DNA of 64,000 bases from Straminergon stramineum. Lineage: Eukaryota > Streptophyta > Bryopsida > Hypnales > Calliergonaceae. Where the stretch lies: NCBI GenBank assembly GCA_963920665.1, contig OY987269.1, positions 16,308,501-16,372,500 of the forward strand. Reading direction: 5' to 3'. The position numbers were made by a program, and so were the translations under genes. Below the pieces are notes generated by a model. The model was not told the DNA's origin. It worked only from the letters and a program-made list of their open reading frames with translations, and did not search any database. Positions 1 through 11,257 of the stretch are shown here, piece by piece (within the stretch, counting starts at the first letter, position 1; every line of letters starts with the position of its first letter).

Positions 1-482
1 CACGATAGTCATGCGGTCCATAGACTGTTGCTTCCTTCCCTTCGTTCGATGCAAAAGTTTTGACACGTAGATCGAGCAAAACTGTCAATGATGATCATCT
101 AGAATTGATAGGCAGGTGCTGGCATTGTCGACAACTGAATCCAATTAAGCAAACTCCGCTCAAAACCCTAAGCGTGCGAAGCCGCAGACTGCCGCAAAGG
201 CAAACTTCTTTCGGTTTCTTCTGGATGAATACTGAATGGATGTCAAGGAGTAACGGGCAGATGGAGAAGTTAGCCCAAAAAAAGTGGGTACCAGGGTAGC
301 ACGGGGGTAGCACGGGTACCCCGAGCTGGACTGTGGGTGACCCACCCTTAAGCACAGGTGACCCGCGTTGAAGCTCAAGTGACCCGTTGTTGAAGCTGAA
401 TTCCAGAACATGGCTCTTTTGGTACACCCTAGATGCGTCCCAAATGAACATGATTGTATGGATCATTCCCAGTTTTGTTACT
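1..482. other. Leading intergenic segment, no gene seen
   Basis: Moderate-GC sequence with several short overlapping ORFs but no recognisable protein. Around 295-395 there are short direct repeats: the decamer GTAGCACGGG occurs twice close together, and GTGACCC is spaced three times. A single AAACCCTAA (telobox-like) is present near 165. It could be the flank of a gene lying outside the window, but nothing here decides that. Confidence 0.4.
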
Positions 483-1306
483 TTAACCCCTAAATGCCTA
501 AGCCTTTTCAAGTGTGTTTTGACTATGAAGAAGGAGCATGGGCTTGTAGTTATCCCCAATGAAGCAAATTGTTTTTTTTCTTCAGAATCTAACAATATAG
601 ATGTTTAAAGAGCTTGCTTATTAGTATGTCTACCAATTTTGAGTGCAAAATTGCATAAAAGTTGTGAGATTATAACAAGAGAAATGTACATTTTCTATTT
701 TTAGTATGTTGCCCCTCTCCACAATGTTTCAGAAATTTGCATATAAAAGTTTTTTGGGATTAGAGGTGACATGACCAACTGAAAATGGGGTTAGAACACT
801 AAAATGCATTTCCAAAAACCTTAAGTTCAAATGAAGAGCTATCAAACTCATTACACAATCCACCTTGCAATTGTTGAAATGTAATTTTTTTTAATAAGTA
901 GAAATTACAATTAACTCCAAATCAGTATTTTCATGTTTAAATTTTCAATGGTGAAAATCATAAAACCACTTTATTTTTTCGATTGGAACCATTTTCAAAG
1001 CAAATGGATAAGTACAATTTTTTAGATCTCAAATCAAGTGAAATTGGGAAGCTTTGCTCAAAGCCATGAAATCAAGTAAAATTTGCAAGCTTTACTCTTT
1101 CACTCAGATACTTATATGCCTTTGAGGACCTCTCAAAAATCAAGTATTTACCTTTTTCAGTGAAAAATGAAAAAATTTCAATAGGTAAGCTTTGAAATTG
1201 CTTGTACAAAATTTTACACCGGTCATGGGAATTTAATTGCCCATCTCCAAATGAGCTTGAAAATTCAGATAGACTATATATGGTCAGTTAGGCAATTAGG
1301 GGTTAA
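483..1306. mobile_element. TTAA-flanked terminal-inverted-repeat element, about 824 bp
   Basis: The left end reads TTAACCCCTAAATGCCTAAG. The right end, read on the other strand, is TTAACCCCTAATTGCCTAAC, so the termini are near-perfect inverted repeats of about 20 bp. Both outer ends are TTAA and no longer target duplication is visible in the flanks. The interior is AT-rich and non-coding. This fits a non-autonomous DNA transposon, and the TTAA plus CCCC ends resemble piggyBac-type elements. The class assignment is inference. Confidence 0.6.
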
Positions 1307-2687
1307 GATAATTTAATGTTGTATTGTAGCCTAAGCGACTCCATTCGATATCTTATTATGGATACTTTTTTTTATTATAGAGAAGTGACATAAGAAAAAA
1401 ATTTAGACTATGTCACATTTTATTGATACATGGCACAATGCAAGTGGAAAGAAAGAAGGATAGTATCATAACCCCATTTTTTTCTAAAATTTTGAGACAA
1501 ATCAATATAGATCTCTAAGAGTTGATGATCTTGATCTAATTGAGTAGAAAGGAGAGAGTTTTGCCCAAAATTTGATCAAAAGGAGAGAAGGCAAGCATGA
1601 AAAAATTGTCTAAATTTTATCTTGTACTTTTCTATTTGTTTTGAAAGTTTTTTCAATACTTTATTTTCACACCTTTTTAGACATTTACCTTACTCTCTTT
1701 TCAACACTCTCTTTAACACTTTTCTTTAACACTTTTTTTGGCACTAGTATGTCAAGAATTGAGATTTTTAGTGATATTTTTTCGACTATGGAGTGTCTGA
1801 AAGTTGTCAAAGAAAATGTTGAAAACAACACCCATTTGGGGTAGTATTCCTCCCCTGGATGTGATATTAAAGAAGGAGATATTGAAGAGGTTTTGGATGT
1901 ACCTTATTTTGCACGAAGGATACGAGTACTACGGAGTATTCTTCATCCAAAGACACGCATTAGGGTTTAACCAAGGGAGGGAGACAGAGTGAGAGACCGC
2001 TCGTCTGTCTACAGAAATCGGTGAATGGAGAGCCCCTGCTCTCGCAATTCCGCAACGCATCGAAGCTAACCATGGGTGTGCCCTTTGGACTTGAAATCAA
2101 ATGTAGTTTTCCTGTTTTGAATTTGAAGCAACAGCGCAGCGATTGCGATGCGGAATATACGAAGTGCTAGCATTGCGGTTAGTAGCTGGTGCAATTCTCT
2201 TTCTCTTCCCTGTTTCGGAATAGGGAAAATTGAGAGGTGGGAGCTCTTGGGTGTTAGTTCGATTTTCGTTTCCGTCGATGATTGCGTTATTGTAATCCTC
2301 ATTATCTGGGAGCATTAGGGTTTAGAAGGGTGTTTGGCAGAGGGTATGAAGTTCACAGTGTGTGTTTATGACTTTTCGCAGGAGATTGCTCCGCTAAATT
2401 GTAAATTAGAGAAGTATTCATCATCGGAACCTCCTCTAGGTAAATGTTCGTTCTGGAGACATCTTACACAGAAACTATGAGTTTTTAGGTTTATGATAAT
2501 GGTCCTCTATGTGGAGCACTAGTGTGGCGAATGTGGAGCATGTCCGCAGCACAGGGATGAGTACGACAATGAATATTTGGTACTGGATTGGAAGTAGTAG
2601 TGCAGGAACAAAGCTGGAAACAAGTCCGTGAATGGTCCCATCGCAAGGGTCGGAATTGCTCTCGGAATTTTTTAGGGTATTGAGAAG
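1307..2687 (+). other. Upstream region of THO1 (AT-rich, then leader-like)
   Basis: Positions 1307-1990 are AT-rich with no feature I can name. From about 1990 to 2687 the composition becomes gene-like and runs into the THO1 start codon, so it probably holds the promoter and 5' leader. Short ORFs on both strands here (for example around 2066-2315) have no recognisable family. I could not place a transcription start or a convincing TATA box. Confidence 0.35.
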
Positions 2688-5067
2688 ATGGAAATTCAGG
2701 ATTCCGTTGCACTTGCCTGCCATGCGGACCGAACGCGCCTTCTCGAAGTTTTCCGAGTGGCGATAGCGAAGCCGTTGCCCGCCTCGCAAACCGCGGTAGT
2801 GACTATGGTCGACGCCGTGAAGCCTCAGAAGCAGACAATTCTTGTCCAAGACGAGAATCAGCTTCTGGAGAACGGCTTGCGAACTTTGCTTGAGGAGCTT
2901 GTCAGTGCAGCCGTCGAAGACAACAAGTCTGTTATGCAGTATGGTCGAGCAGTGGGTAGTGACGACGACGGGAATGGTCTTCTCACGCGACTTCTCGACA
3001 TTGTTTTGTATCTCTGTGAGAAAGGCAACGTCGAAGGGGGGATGATTTTCCAACTACTTGAGGATCTGACGGAGGTTTCCACCATCAAGGACTGCAAGGA
3101 AGTTTTTGGATACATAGAAGGAAAGCAAGAGACTCTTGGAAAGTCGGAGCTTTTTAGCCGGGGGAAGCTTGTTATGTTACGCACTTGCAACCAGCTCCTT
3201 CGTCGGTTGTCTAAGACGAATGACGTCGTCTTCTGTGGGAGGATCCTGATGTTTTTGGCTCATTTTTTCCCGCTTTCTGAGAGGTCAGCTGTGAACATCA
3301 AAGGGGTGTTTAACACCTCGAATGAGACCAAGTACGAGAAAGAGCCGCCTGGAGATGGGGTTGCTATCGATTTCACCTTCTATAAGACGTTCTGGAGTCT
3401 CCAGGAGTACTTTTCTTCTCCCACAAGCTTGACCCACCCTTCTAAGTGGCAGGCGTTCTCTTCGAATCTTAGCACTGTGCTGGAGGCTTTTGAAGTTCAG
3501 CCCTTAGGTGAGGAAGATGAAAGCCTGAGTCTTGATGGTGACGATGATGATTCCACTTTCAATATTAAGTACCTCACTAGTAGTAATCTTATGAGCTTGG
3601 AATTGAAGGACCCTGGGTTTCGTCGGCACGTCTTGGTTCAGTGCCTGATCATATTTGATTATCTCAAGACTCCGGGGAAGGCTGAGAAAGATGGGCCACG
3701 AGAGGTTATTCGGGAGGAGCTTAAGGTGCATGAAGACCGTGTGAAGAAACTGCTGAGAACTACACCCCCAAAAGGGAAAGAGTTTTTGGCTTCCATTGAG
3801 CATATTCTGGAGCGTGATAAAAACTGGGTCTGGTGGAAACGTGATGGCTGCACTCCATTCGAGCGCTTCGTGCAAGAGAAGAAATCGCCTTCGGAGCCTG
3901 CGAGGAGGAAAGCAAGGTGGCGGCTTGGAAATAGAGAGCTTTCTCGACTCTGGAAGTGGTCAGAGGATAACCCTAACGCTATTACTGATGCCAAAAGAGC
4001 CAAAATGCCTCCCTTGGCGGAGTACTTCAAGCCCCTTGCAGAGGATCTGGATCCCGAAGCAGGCATAGAGGAAGAGTATCATCATAAGAATAACAAGGTC
4101 TATTGCTGGAAGGGTCTCAGATTTGCAGCAAGACAAGATTTGGAGGCCTTGTCCAGATATTCAGATATGAAAATCATGGGTGTCGTTCCTCCAGAGCTTC
4201 TCACTCCTGAGGTGCGGAACTCACTTTACAAGACTTCGGACAGGTTGAGAGCGAAGGGACTGAAGAAAGAGGAGGAGTACACGCCCAATCGTGCCCAGGT
4301 AACATATCTGTCTTCTATTACCATCGCTTATTCTGTCTACGAGATGCCAATGGTTTAGAGGGGGATTGGAACTCCTTAATTATACTCTCAACCGACTAAA
4401 GAATCTGATTCGAAGATTTGCAATCAATGAGATTCAAGGTCAGTATTTAAAAAAATTTAGGCAATAAAGTACTTATCTCACCGCCATGAAGCTCAATAGA
4501 TACTAACTTGCGAAGAATTTTTGATAACCTTGTCCTTGATTGTCATTATGTAGTCCGTCTCATGAACATTTTGCATCTTCTTCGATCTGATCTATCGTAT
4601 TGAATGACGCTGGTGAGGATTCGACGAGTTTCCGTGGGCGTTGGAAGTCCGCAGTTCATAATATCTAGAGTACTTAGAATTCTCATGGATGAGAGTTTTT
4701 AGCGGCACCGTACTTTTCCATACTTAAATGACCTGGTGTTCAGACCGAGGATGCAACAGGCAATGCGACCACTGGTGTAAGCTTAATGGAGGTGGATTCA
4801 ACGACACCTGCGCAAGATGCAGAGGAGGCTACAGCCATAGAAGCAGAAGGACCCGCAGTAGCAGAAGTAGAGCTGGATCCAGAGGCAGAACCAGAACCAG
4901 AACCAGAGCTGGTGGTAGAACGAGCAGAAGTAGAAGCAAAGCCAGGACCAGTTCAAGCAGAAGAGAAAGTTGAGCCTTCTTCTCCCAAAGTAGTTCCCGA
5001 ACCTCCCCCCAGTACTCCGAAGTCGGAAAGCAGAAGTGGGAGGAAGCGGCCTCACCCGGACGACTGA
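2688..5067 (+). CDS. THO1: THO complex subunit 1 (HPR1/THOC1-like), two exons
   Basis: This is the core subunit of the nuclear THO/TREX complex, which couples transcription to mRNP assembly and export. Exon 1 is 2688-4298 (537 codons). A GT-AG intron at 4299-4743 follows in phase 0, then exon 2 at 4744-5067; total 644 aa. The protein aligns from memory along nearly its whole length with Arabidopsis HPR1. Landmarks include VQDENQLLENGLRTLL near residue 52, the block GRILMFLAHFFPLSERSAVN near 180, NWVWWKRDGC near 382, and EYHHKNNKVYCWKGLRF near 463. Exon 2 encodes a low-complexity acidic Glu/Pro tail ending in a basic RKRPHPDD. Reading through the intron instead would give a 556-aa form with a short non-homologous tail. 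The start at 2688 is somewhat longer than the N terminus I recall for Arabidopsis; an in-frame Met (MVDAVKPQ, codon 40) is an alternative start. Having one exon of 1.6 kb is odd for this family, which is intron-rich in Arabidopsis. Confidence 0.93.
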
Positions 5068-6387
5068 TACTAGTAAGAACTGTAGAGTTGCTGGCTTGAT
5101 CAGGAACATTCAACTCTTCCTGGGACATGAAAGCAGCAAGCTTAAGTTACAATTGTAAATTGAAACATTTTTAGGAGGGTTGGAAAGTTCTTCCATTCTA
5201 GGTTTGCTTACCATGTATCAAAGCAGAGTTTTGGTTCTTGAAAAATTACCTTCAATTGCTGAAGACACCGAGGCGTGGAAGATTCTGTCCCTGTTGTGAA
5301 AAAAGTACTGTTTTCTTTGGTCACACTATTTGAGATGTGCCGAAATATGTGGACGATAGCAATTTTCCTGTGCACTGCTTTTGGTTTGCCATGGGTCTCA
5401 TTGGTACTGAGACACGGTTTTGAGGGTGGCATGATTTAAGAGTACGGATTAAGAATATTTTCATCTCGGGCCCCACTTCAAAGCACATAGTACTGATTTT
5501 GAGAGTGTCACTAAATATATGTTACACAAAAATATGCAAAAGTTCAATACAGGAGTCCGATACCCAGGGTTGCTGTTTTTGAGCCAAAAATTGCTCTAAA
5601 GCAATGCAAGTTGTTTTCGAGGGAATATTCGACATCTTATTACCCCTTTCTCAAACGGACAATATCGTTAAATTGATACAAAATCTTCAGACAGCATCTG
5701 TCCATTGGATGAATGCCCACTCTTCTGGATGGAGACACATGTTTCCATCCGCACTTTGCATCTGTCATCCCAATCTTCAGATGCAAAGCGCATCACGACT
5801 CCAGAAAAGATCATTTTCAGAATCCTTCCCCAAAACTAAAATAAAAAAACAAACCTGCCTGCCCATCTTCACAAACGCATGACCACTTGCATCGAAATCA
5901 TCGGCTCACAACCTGTCTGAGATTCTGGGATTCTCTTGCTACAGTTGGGAGTTCTTATTGTCGTCCGAATTTCACCAAATTCTGCCAAATTCCGCCATTA
6001 TGGGGATGCCCAAGAAATGAGTCTTCGTTTCATACCTGCAGAGATTGACAGGAAGTCTGCGGTAGTGAAGAGAGCAGCAGCAGCAGCAGCAGCAGCATCG
6101 AAAACAGGATGTGTGCGCTAGTGTAGAAAACAGAGTCGTGAATTTTGACTCCACTGTAAGTTGATGTACGCCCTGCTGGTGAGGATTACGCTGCGTTTTT
6201 TGACTTCTTGTAATTCAAATTTGTAATTCAATGTTTTCGTTTTCCCGGTGTCGTAATGCATGGTACCTATCACAGCAAGCTGCTAGTGCACGATGAAACT
6301 TCAGTGAGTTGACACTCCTGAAACTTTTTTCCAGGTCACAGCTACTTTCAGATTGAGACCGCAGTCAGAATTGCAAGAATTTCAAGC
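5068..6387. other. Intergenic region between THO1 and MATE gene 1
   Basis: This contains the THO1 3' flank and the MATE 5' flank. ORFs at 5604-5882 and 5936-6121 show no family resemblance and I do not call them. A trinucleotide repeat lies at 6073-6097. The stretch immediately before 6388 is probably the MATE 5' leader, but no promoter element is clear. Confidence 0.4.
6073..6097. repeat. (AGC)8 microsatellite
   Basis: Eight uninterrupted AGC units lie upstream of the first MATE gene, in its probable promoter or leader. It would encode poly-Ala, Gln or Ser only in ORFs that I do not believe are genes. Confidence 0.95.
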
Positions 6388-7965
6388 ATGGGAGACAGCA
6401 ATGGCGCTTTGCAGGCTCCCCTGCTGCCAGACGATCCTCCAACCCAACACACGTTTACATTCGCAAATGGGTTTACAAGATCCGTGAGTCGAGTTGATGA
6501 GAGAATCTCCTGCACTCCCGAGTGGATTTGGGGTGAGATCACGAAGCAACTCTCCATCGCTGGCCCCATGGTGTGCGTGGCGCTTCTTCAATACTTGGTA
6601 ATTGTAGTCTCCGTCATGTTCGTGGGCCACTTAGGAGAATTGGAATTAGCCAGCGCCTCCATCGCCACATCCTGTGCAGGTGTAACAGGCACCACTTTGA
6701 TTCTGGGATTAGCCACTGCACTGGAGACTCTTTGTGGCCAAGCTTATGGGGCAAAGCAGTATCACATGCTGGGGATTTACATGCAGCGCGCTGTTTTTGT
6801 GCTCTATCTCGTAGCTTTGCCCATTGCAGTTGTTTGGTGGAACATGGACTCGGTGTTGCTCTTTCTCGGGCAAGACCCTGAGATTTCAAAACTGGCAGGT
6901 GTGTACTCCAGGTATTTGATCCCCACCATCTTCGCGGTCGCTACGCTGCAACCACTAGTGAAGTTTCTCCAGACTCAAAGCCTGGTGCTCCCCATGGCAA
7001 TGTTCTCTGTCACTACCTTGGTTCTCCACGTACCCCTTTGCTATACCCTAATTTATACCCTAAACTGGGGTTTCCGCGGTGCAGCGATTGCGAGCAGTAT
7101 TTCAAATTGGTTGAACGTGCTCTGGCATGCGTTATACGTCCATTTCTCCCCATCTTGTACGAGAACGTGGACGTCACTCTCAAATGAGGCTTTCAACGAC
7201 GTGCCGTCGTTTATCAAGCTCGCCATTCCTTCTGCTATGATGGTGTGTTTGGAGTATTGGTCGTTTGAAATCCTGGTGCTTCTCTCAGGACTGCTTCCCA
7301 ATCCACAAGTGGAAACTTCCGCATTCTCAATATGTCTTACAACAACTGCAGTTATTTACATGATTCCTTTTGGAATCGGAGCTGCTGTGAGTACGCGCGT
7401 GGGGAATGAGCTGGGAGCAGGACGACCCCAAGCTGCCAAAGGTGCAGCTATCGTAGCTGTTTCCACTGGAATATTTGAGGGTGTTGTGATGGCCACCAGT
7501 TTGTACCTGGGGCGAGATATTTGGGGTAAAGCTTATACACATGAGCAGGAAGTGGTTGAGTATGTTGCAAGGAGTATTCCGTTGTTGTCTATAATGCACG
7601 TTATGGACGCCATGCAATGCGTGTTGTCAGGAGTGGCGAGGGGATGTGGGTGGCAGGCGATGGGGGCTGCTGCTAATCTGGGGGCGTACTATCTGGTGGG
7701 CTTGCCTGCTGCAATTTTGTTTGCGTTTGTGTATGATTTGAAAGGAAGGGGTCTGTGGTTGGGGTTGATCATGGGAGTCACGACGCAAGCGTTCGCGCTG
7801 GCGGTCATGGCTTTTGCGACCAATTGGCAGCAGCAGGCAGAGGAGGCGTTGATTCGTGTGCATTCTTCTGTTACGGCCACTCTTCCTGTTGAAGCGAACG
7901 AAGCCCAGAAGGATGACATTCCGGCTCTGCATTTGTTCAAGTATGCTGACCTAGTGGATGCGTGA
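6388..7965 (+). CDS. MATE efflux transporter (DETOXIFICATION family), intronless
   Basis: This is a multidrug and toxic-compound extrusion antiporter, expected to export small organic cations or secondary metabolites across the plasma or vacuolar membrane in exchange for H+ or Na+. It is 525 aa, normal for plant DTX proteins. A hydrophilic N tail (1-50) precedes about 12 hydrophobic segments. Family landmarks are QLSIAGPMV at 54-62, VGHLGELELASASIA at 79-93, ALETLCGQAYGAKQYHMLG at 111-129, STRVGNELGAGRPQAAKGA at 335-353, and VLSGVARGCGWQ at 412-423. The C tail after residue 480 is cytosolic-like. The whole gene is a single ORF, whereas many Arabidopsis DTX genes are interrupted. A closely related paralogue, also intronless, lies at 27428-28999. 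The substrate cannot be read from sequence. Confidence 0.95.
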   Translation: MGDSNGALQAPLLPDDPPTQHTFTFANGFTRSVSRVDERISCTPEWIWGEITKQLSIAGPMVCVALLQYLVIVVSVMFVGHLGELELASASIATSCAGVTGTTLILGLATALETLCGQAYGAKQYHMLGIYMQRAVFVLYLVALPIAVVWWNMDSVLLFLGQDPEISKLAGVYSRYLIPTIFAVATLQPLVKFLQTQSLVLPMAMFSVTTLVLHVPLCYTLIYTLNWGFRGAAIASSISNWLNVLWHALYVHFSPSCTRTWTSLSNEAFNDVPSFIKLAIPSAMMVCLEYWSFEILVLLSGLLPNPQVETSAFSICLTTTAVIYMIPFGIGAAVSTRVGNELGAGRPQAAKGAAIVAVSTGIFEGVVMATSLYLGRDIWGKAYTHEQEVVEYVARSIPLLSIMHVMDAMQCVLSGVARGCGWQAMGAAANLGAYYLVGLPAAILFAFVYDLKGRGLWLGLIMGVTTQAFALAVMAFATNWQQQAEEALIRVHSSVTATLPVEANEAQKDDIPALHLFKYADLVDA

Positions 7966-8365
7966 TTCAGTTAAAACTGTGATGGGGATGTTGCAAGAAC
8001 TCTTCATGTTTTTTATGAAGAGGAAGTTCAAGAACCATTGATCACGGGTGTAGGAGGTGCTATACCTTTGCGAACTATGTATTGAAGCAGAGGTTCAGGG
8101 TTCAGTTGATTGATTAGGGAGTACAAGAGCAGATTGGGCTGGTTTGTACTGTAGAATAGGAATGCCAACATCGTATATGATTTTCTTTCTGCAAGCCCAA
8201 TGCTTTGAAGACCCTTGATCTCAGGGGGTGCTCTTGGAGACCCTCGTAAATCACAAATCCTATGAAACAGAGCATTTAGGGTATTATGTACATTATGTAC
8301 ATTAGGGACCTCTATACTTTGGATACCACTTCATCGCCTTCCATACCCTATAGAACGCGGGGTCT

Positions 8366-8500
8366 TTTATTCTACTCCTAGTCTGCATAATTGTCTGGAG
8401 CTTTGGCCGATGGAGGATCAGCGTTGTAGACCCTCGTTAACGTTTCCGGAAGTGTACCCTTGGAGAGCCAGTCTGGCGGACTACCATATAAATTTTGGCC
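8366..8500 (-). pseudogene. Possible isolated 3' exon with poly(A) signal (unknown gene)
   Basis: On the minus strand, a stretch reading SKGTLPETLTRVYNADPPSA, then KAPDNYAD, ends at a TAG at 8378-8380. It is followed within a few bases by AATAAA (plus-strand TTTATT at 8366-8371). Its codon composition and sense-like peptide differ from the surrounding AT-rich DNA. I do not recognise the family, and no upstream exon is evident on the minus strand before the window becomes AT-rich. It may be a relic exon or chance. Confidence 0.25.
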
Positions 8501-8949
8501 AGGTATTTCTTTTTGTCCTTCTCTTGTTCCATTTGGTTTAAATGTTGTTTGGAGTGAATAGTTTTTAACGGTTACAATGTATTGACATTTAAGACAATTA
8601 GGCAAATAGACTTTTGAATATACATCATGAATAAACTCATAACAATTATGTAAAAATGATTTCTCGAGAATAAAATTTACAAAGTCTGCAATGAATCAAT
8701 TTTGAATTGAGTATCAAGAAAATATGTGGATAGAATTTGAATCGATAGTCCTTTGTTGAAATTCTGCCGCCCTTACAACTTGCAAGTGCTTCCCAAGTGC
8801 AATTACATGCTCATAGATTTGGTGGCACCATTTAAAATGTAGACGTAGATGTAGCATCTATAAGTGCCAAAATAACAAACAAGGGAGTAAAATATGATGA
8901 TTAGCGATTGTAAGTGTAACATTTTTTGAGACCCAACTTTTGTTTGATA

Positions 8950-9160
8950 CTTATTTGCACGTCTTCTTTGATCTGATTTATTGCATTGAGTGAGAGTCTT
9001 GAGCATTGATCACTTCTTTTTGCTTCTTTCAATCTCTCATGCCTTTGTGACCTGGTTTTCAGATGCACCAGGCAATTTCCCTTTAAAGTGTAATGGAGTA
9101 GGATACAACGGCATCATGGGGAAGGTTCTTCAATGGAAGCAGCAGGTCCTCTTTCATCTG
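8950..9160 (+). pseudogene. Decayed partial duplicate of THO1 last intron and exon 2 start
   Basis: This segment can be aligned by eye to THO1 4570-4860. TTGCACGTCTTCTTTGATCT parallels TTGCATCTTCTTCGATCTGA in the THO1 intron. TGACCTGGTTTTCAG parallels the intron end TGACCTGGTGTTCAG. The following ATGCACCAGGCAAT, GTAATGGAGTAGGAT and GGAAGCAGCAGGTCCT parallel the beginning of exon 2. The middle of the intron is shortened and the coding frame is broken, so it is non-functional. It retains intronic sequence, so it arose by DNA-level duplication rather than retroposition. Confidence 0.6.
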
Positions 9161-10683
9161 GCTTGCACCATTTTTTTACCTTGTGGAAATTGAAATGATT
9201 GTCTACTTTTTCATGTTCTTTTGATTTTCTTTGATGTCGTATTTGCACTGCAAATTATGAGGCAGCTTAGATTCTATTTAGTACGTAGTCATTGAAGCTG
9301 TTTGAACAGTAGTTTATGAATATTTGTTCATTATTTTATTAGCAAGGCAAGGACATACGTTTTTACTTGATGTCCTTGATATTTAATGAATTTATTGTGG
9401 AGCATTTTGTTACTTCTTTGATCAGTATCAACGCTTATGTACTGCAAAACCTCTAGGAGCTACGAGTGTAGATTTAGGTTACTTTTGTGTCCTCTGGATA
9501 CACTGCGCTTGTCACCGCAAGCTAAGCTTAGTGACTGCTGTGTTGAATTCATAAGCAGGGGCAGCCATTCTCGTTCGCACTAAGTATCGCAGATGTTTTT
9601 GGCCAAATTTGACCAAATTTTTGGCCTATTTGAGGAGGAAAATGTGATTATTTAGCCTGATTTCAACGATTCCTTTGAAACTTGTCAGAAATTGTGCAAA
9701 ATTCCCCAGAATTAGTAGCCTCAACCAAATCGTTGGAGCAACCCCTCAAAAGAAGGAAAAATAAAAAATGAAAGCTTGGGTAAGGGAGGTAGGTCACAAT
9801 TTTCTCAGTTGTTGCCAGACTGTTAGTTGTCCACCCAATGAGTTGATTTGGAAAATAATATCTTTCACCTACTGGGACAGCAACAGTTGAGAACTTATGA
9901 AAGAACTGAGATAATCTCACGTGATTGCAACACCTCAAGATCTTGCACAGTAAGTACGCACTGATTTTGAGAATGCACATCAACGCAACATCAGAGCTTG
10001 TGTTGATTTTGTACCATCTACAAATAAATTTGTTTGATTTAATATCGTCTACGAAATAAACTTTGAATCCTGATTACTTTTATATATGGTATCCAAATCC
10101 TGGGTTCTTTGGTGCTTTGAAATCCTCATAGAGTTGGTATTTCAAAATCTGACCATTTGGAGTGATACAAATTATTCAGAGCTCTCAAAGTGCCGCAAAC
10201 TGTCGATTACGTGCGGTTCCCGTTTAGCAATTTTGAGCACTGGTATTCGACCACGGATGCATTGTGAGCAAGACTCATACGAAGACTTTTGGGTGTCGAG
10301 GCCAGCAGCTACCAAAGTCGTATAACGATTTGAATGAGGGCATGACGCAATATACGAATCCAAAATTCCTGAATTCTTCATAGTTTCATTGAACATGTGC
10401 CTGATGAGAATGATTCGGAGAAATTTCCACACTCGCAGAAGCGCTGCGTTTCAGAGCTGCAGCGTGGACTGAAAAACAAGATGGAGTGTGGCAAATTTCT
10501 TGGCGAAAGTTCTCGAAGTACCAGCCCGGGAGAATTTCAGGGTGGCAAATAGGGCGAATTCTTAATTTCAGAAATTACAGTCTGGAAGTACACATTCCTC
10601 GGTCCTCACTCATACTTATAGCGAGGCAGACTGTCTGCAAATCATTGGATCGTATCCGCAGAGACCTGTAGCAGGCTACGAGT

Positions 10684-11257
10684 TTAACCCCTCCAGGGCC
10701 CGGGGGGTGGGCATAGCTCTTATTTATTTTCTTGACCATCTCTTGTACCAAGCATAATTCCTCATTTGTATGGAATAATTTTGATGATTGTCACCATCGA
10801 AATGAAAGAAGATTTATGTAACTTTCCTATGTAAAAAAGATTGAAAATTGAAAATTTTTTGGGGGGAAAATGCCACATCGACAAAATTGGTGAAAGATGT
10901 TCTTGTAGGCAGTACGATGTACATTTGCTAAAATTGGAACGCTCAAAAGTACTCTAAAAATTGAGTGTTTTTTAGCACTGGTACATATCATCATAGTTTT
11001 GATGTTTATTTTTGATCATTTTGAGTTTGGACAAAAAGATATGAGGATTCGAAGTGACAACCCAAAGAGCCTTCTCCATCCTCCAAAATTCACCAAAAAT
11101 CACATAGTCAACCACTTTTTGATTAATTTGCACTGAAGGATTTAGTGGGAAAAATCATCCCAAAGTCTCTTTATTGTTCACTTTTTGTTAGTGAGGTTCA
11201 CTATAGTTGTGAAAGCCAAATGGTGGCCTGGTAGCCTTGTGGTCTTTTAGGGGTTAA
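10684..11257. mobile_element. TTAA-flanked TIR-like element, about 574 bp
   Basis: The right end, read inward on the minus strand, is TTAACCCCTAAAAGACCACA, followed by AGGCTACCAGG. This closely matches the left end of the 79-bp element at 45773 (TTAACCCCTAAAGGACCATA, then AAGCCACCAGG). The left end matches only in TTAACCCCT and then diverges into a G/C run. TTAA is present at both ends. The pairing of these two ends is less certain than for the other elements. The interior is non-coding. Confidence 0.4.

Larger units (their letters stand above)
7966..10683. other. Intergenic region downstream of MATE gene 1
   Basis: There is no complete gene. It holds two gene-like fragments annotated separately: a possible 3' exon remnant at 8366-8500 on - and a decayed copy of the THO1 intron/exon-2 junction at 8950-9160. 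The remainder (about 9200-10680) alternates between AT-rich sequence and moderate-GC stretches near 10180-10330 and 10430-10680. Its ORFs, such as 10086-10325 and 10486-10671, match nothing I know. Confidence 0.4.

Noticed and set aside
4299..4358. THO1 ending at the in-frame stop at 4358 (556 aa)
   Set aside because: The last 19 residues are non-homologous intron read-through after a good GT donor, and an in-phase acidic last exon follows at 4744.
5604..5882. 92-codon ORF downstream of THO1
   Set aside because: No family resemblance, biased composition, and no splice or promoter context.
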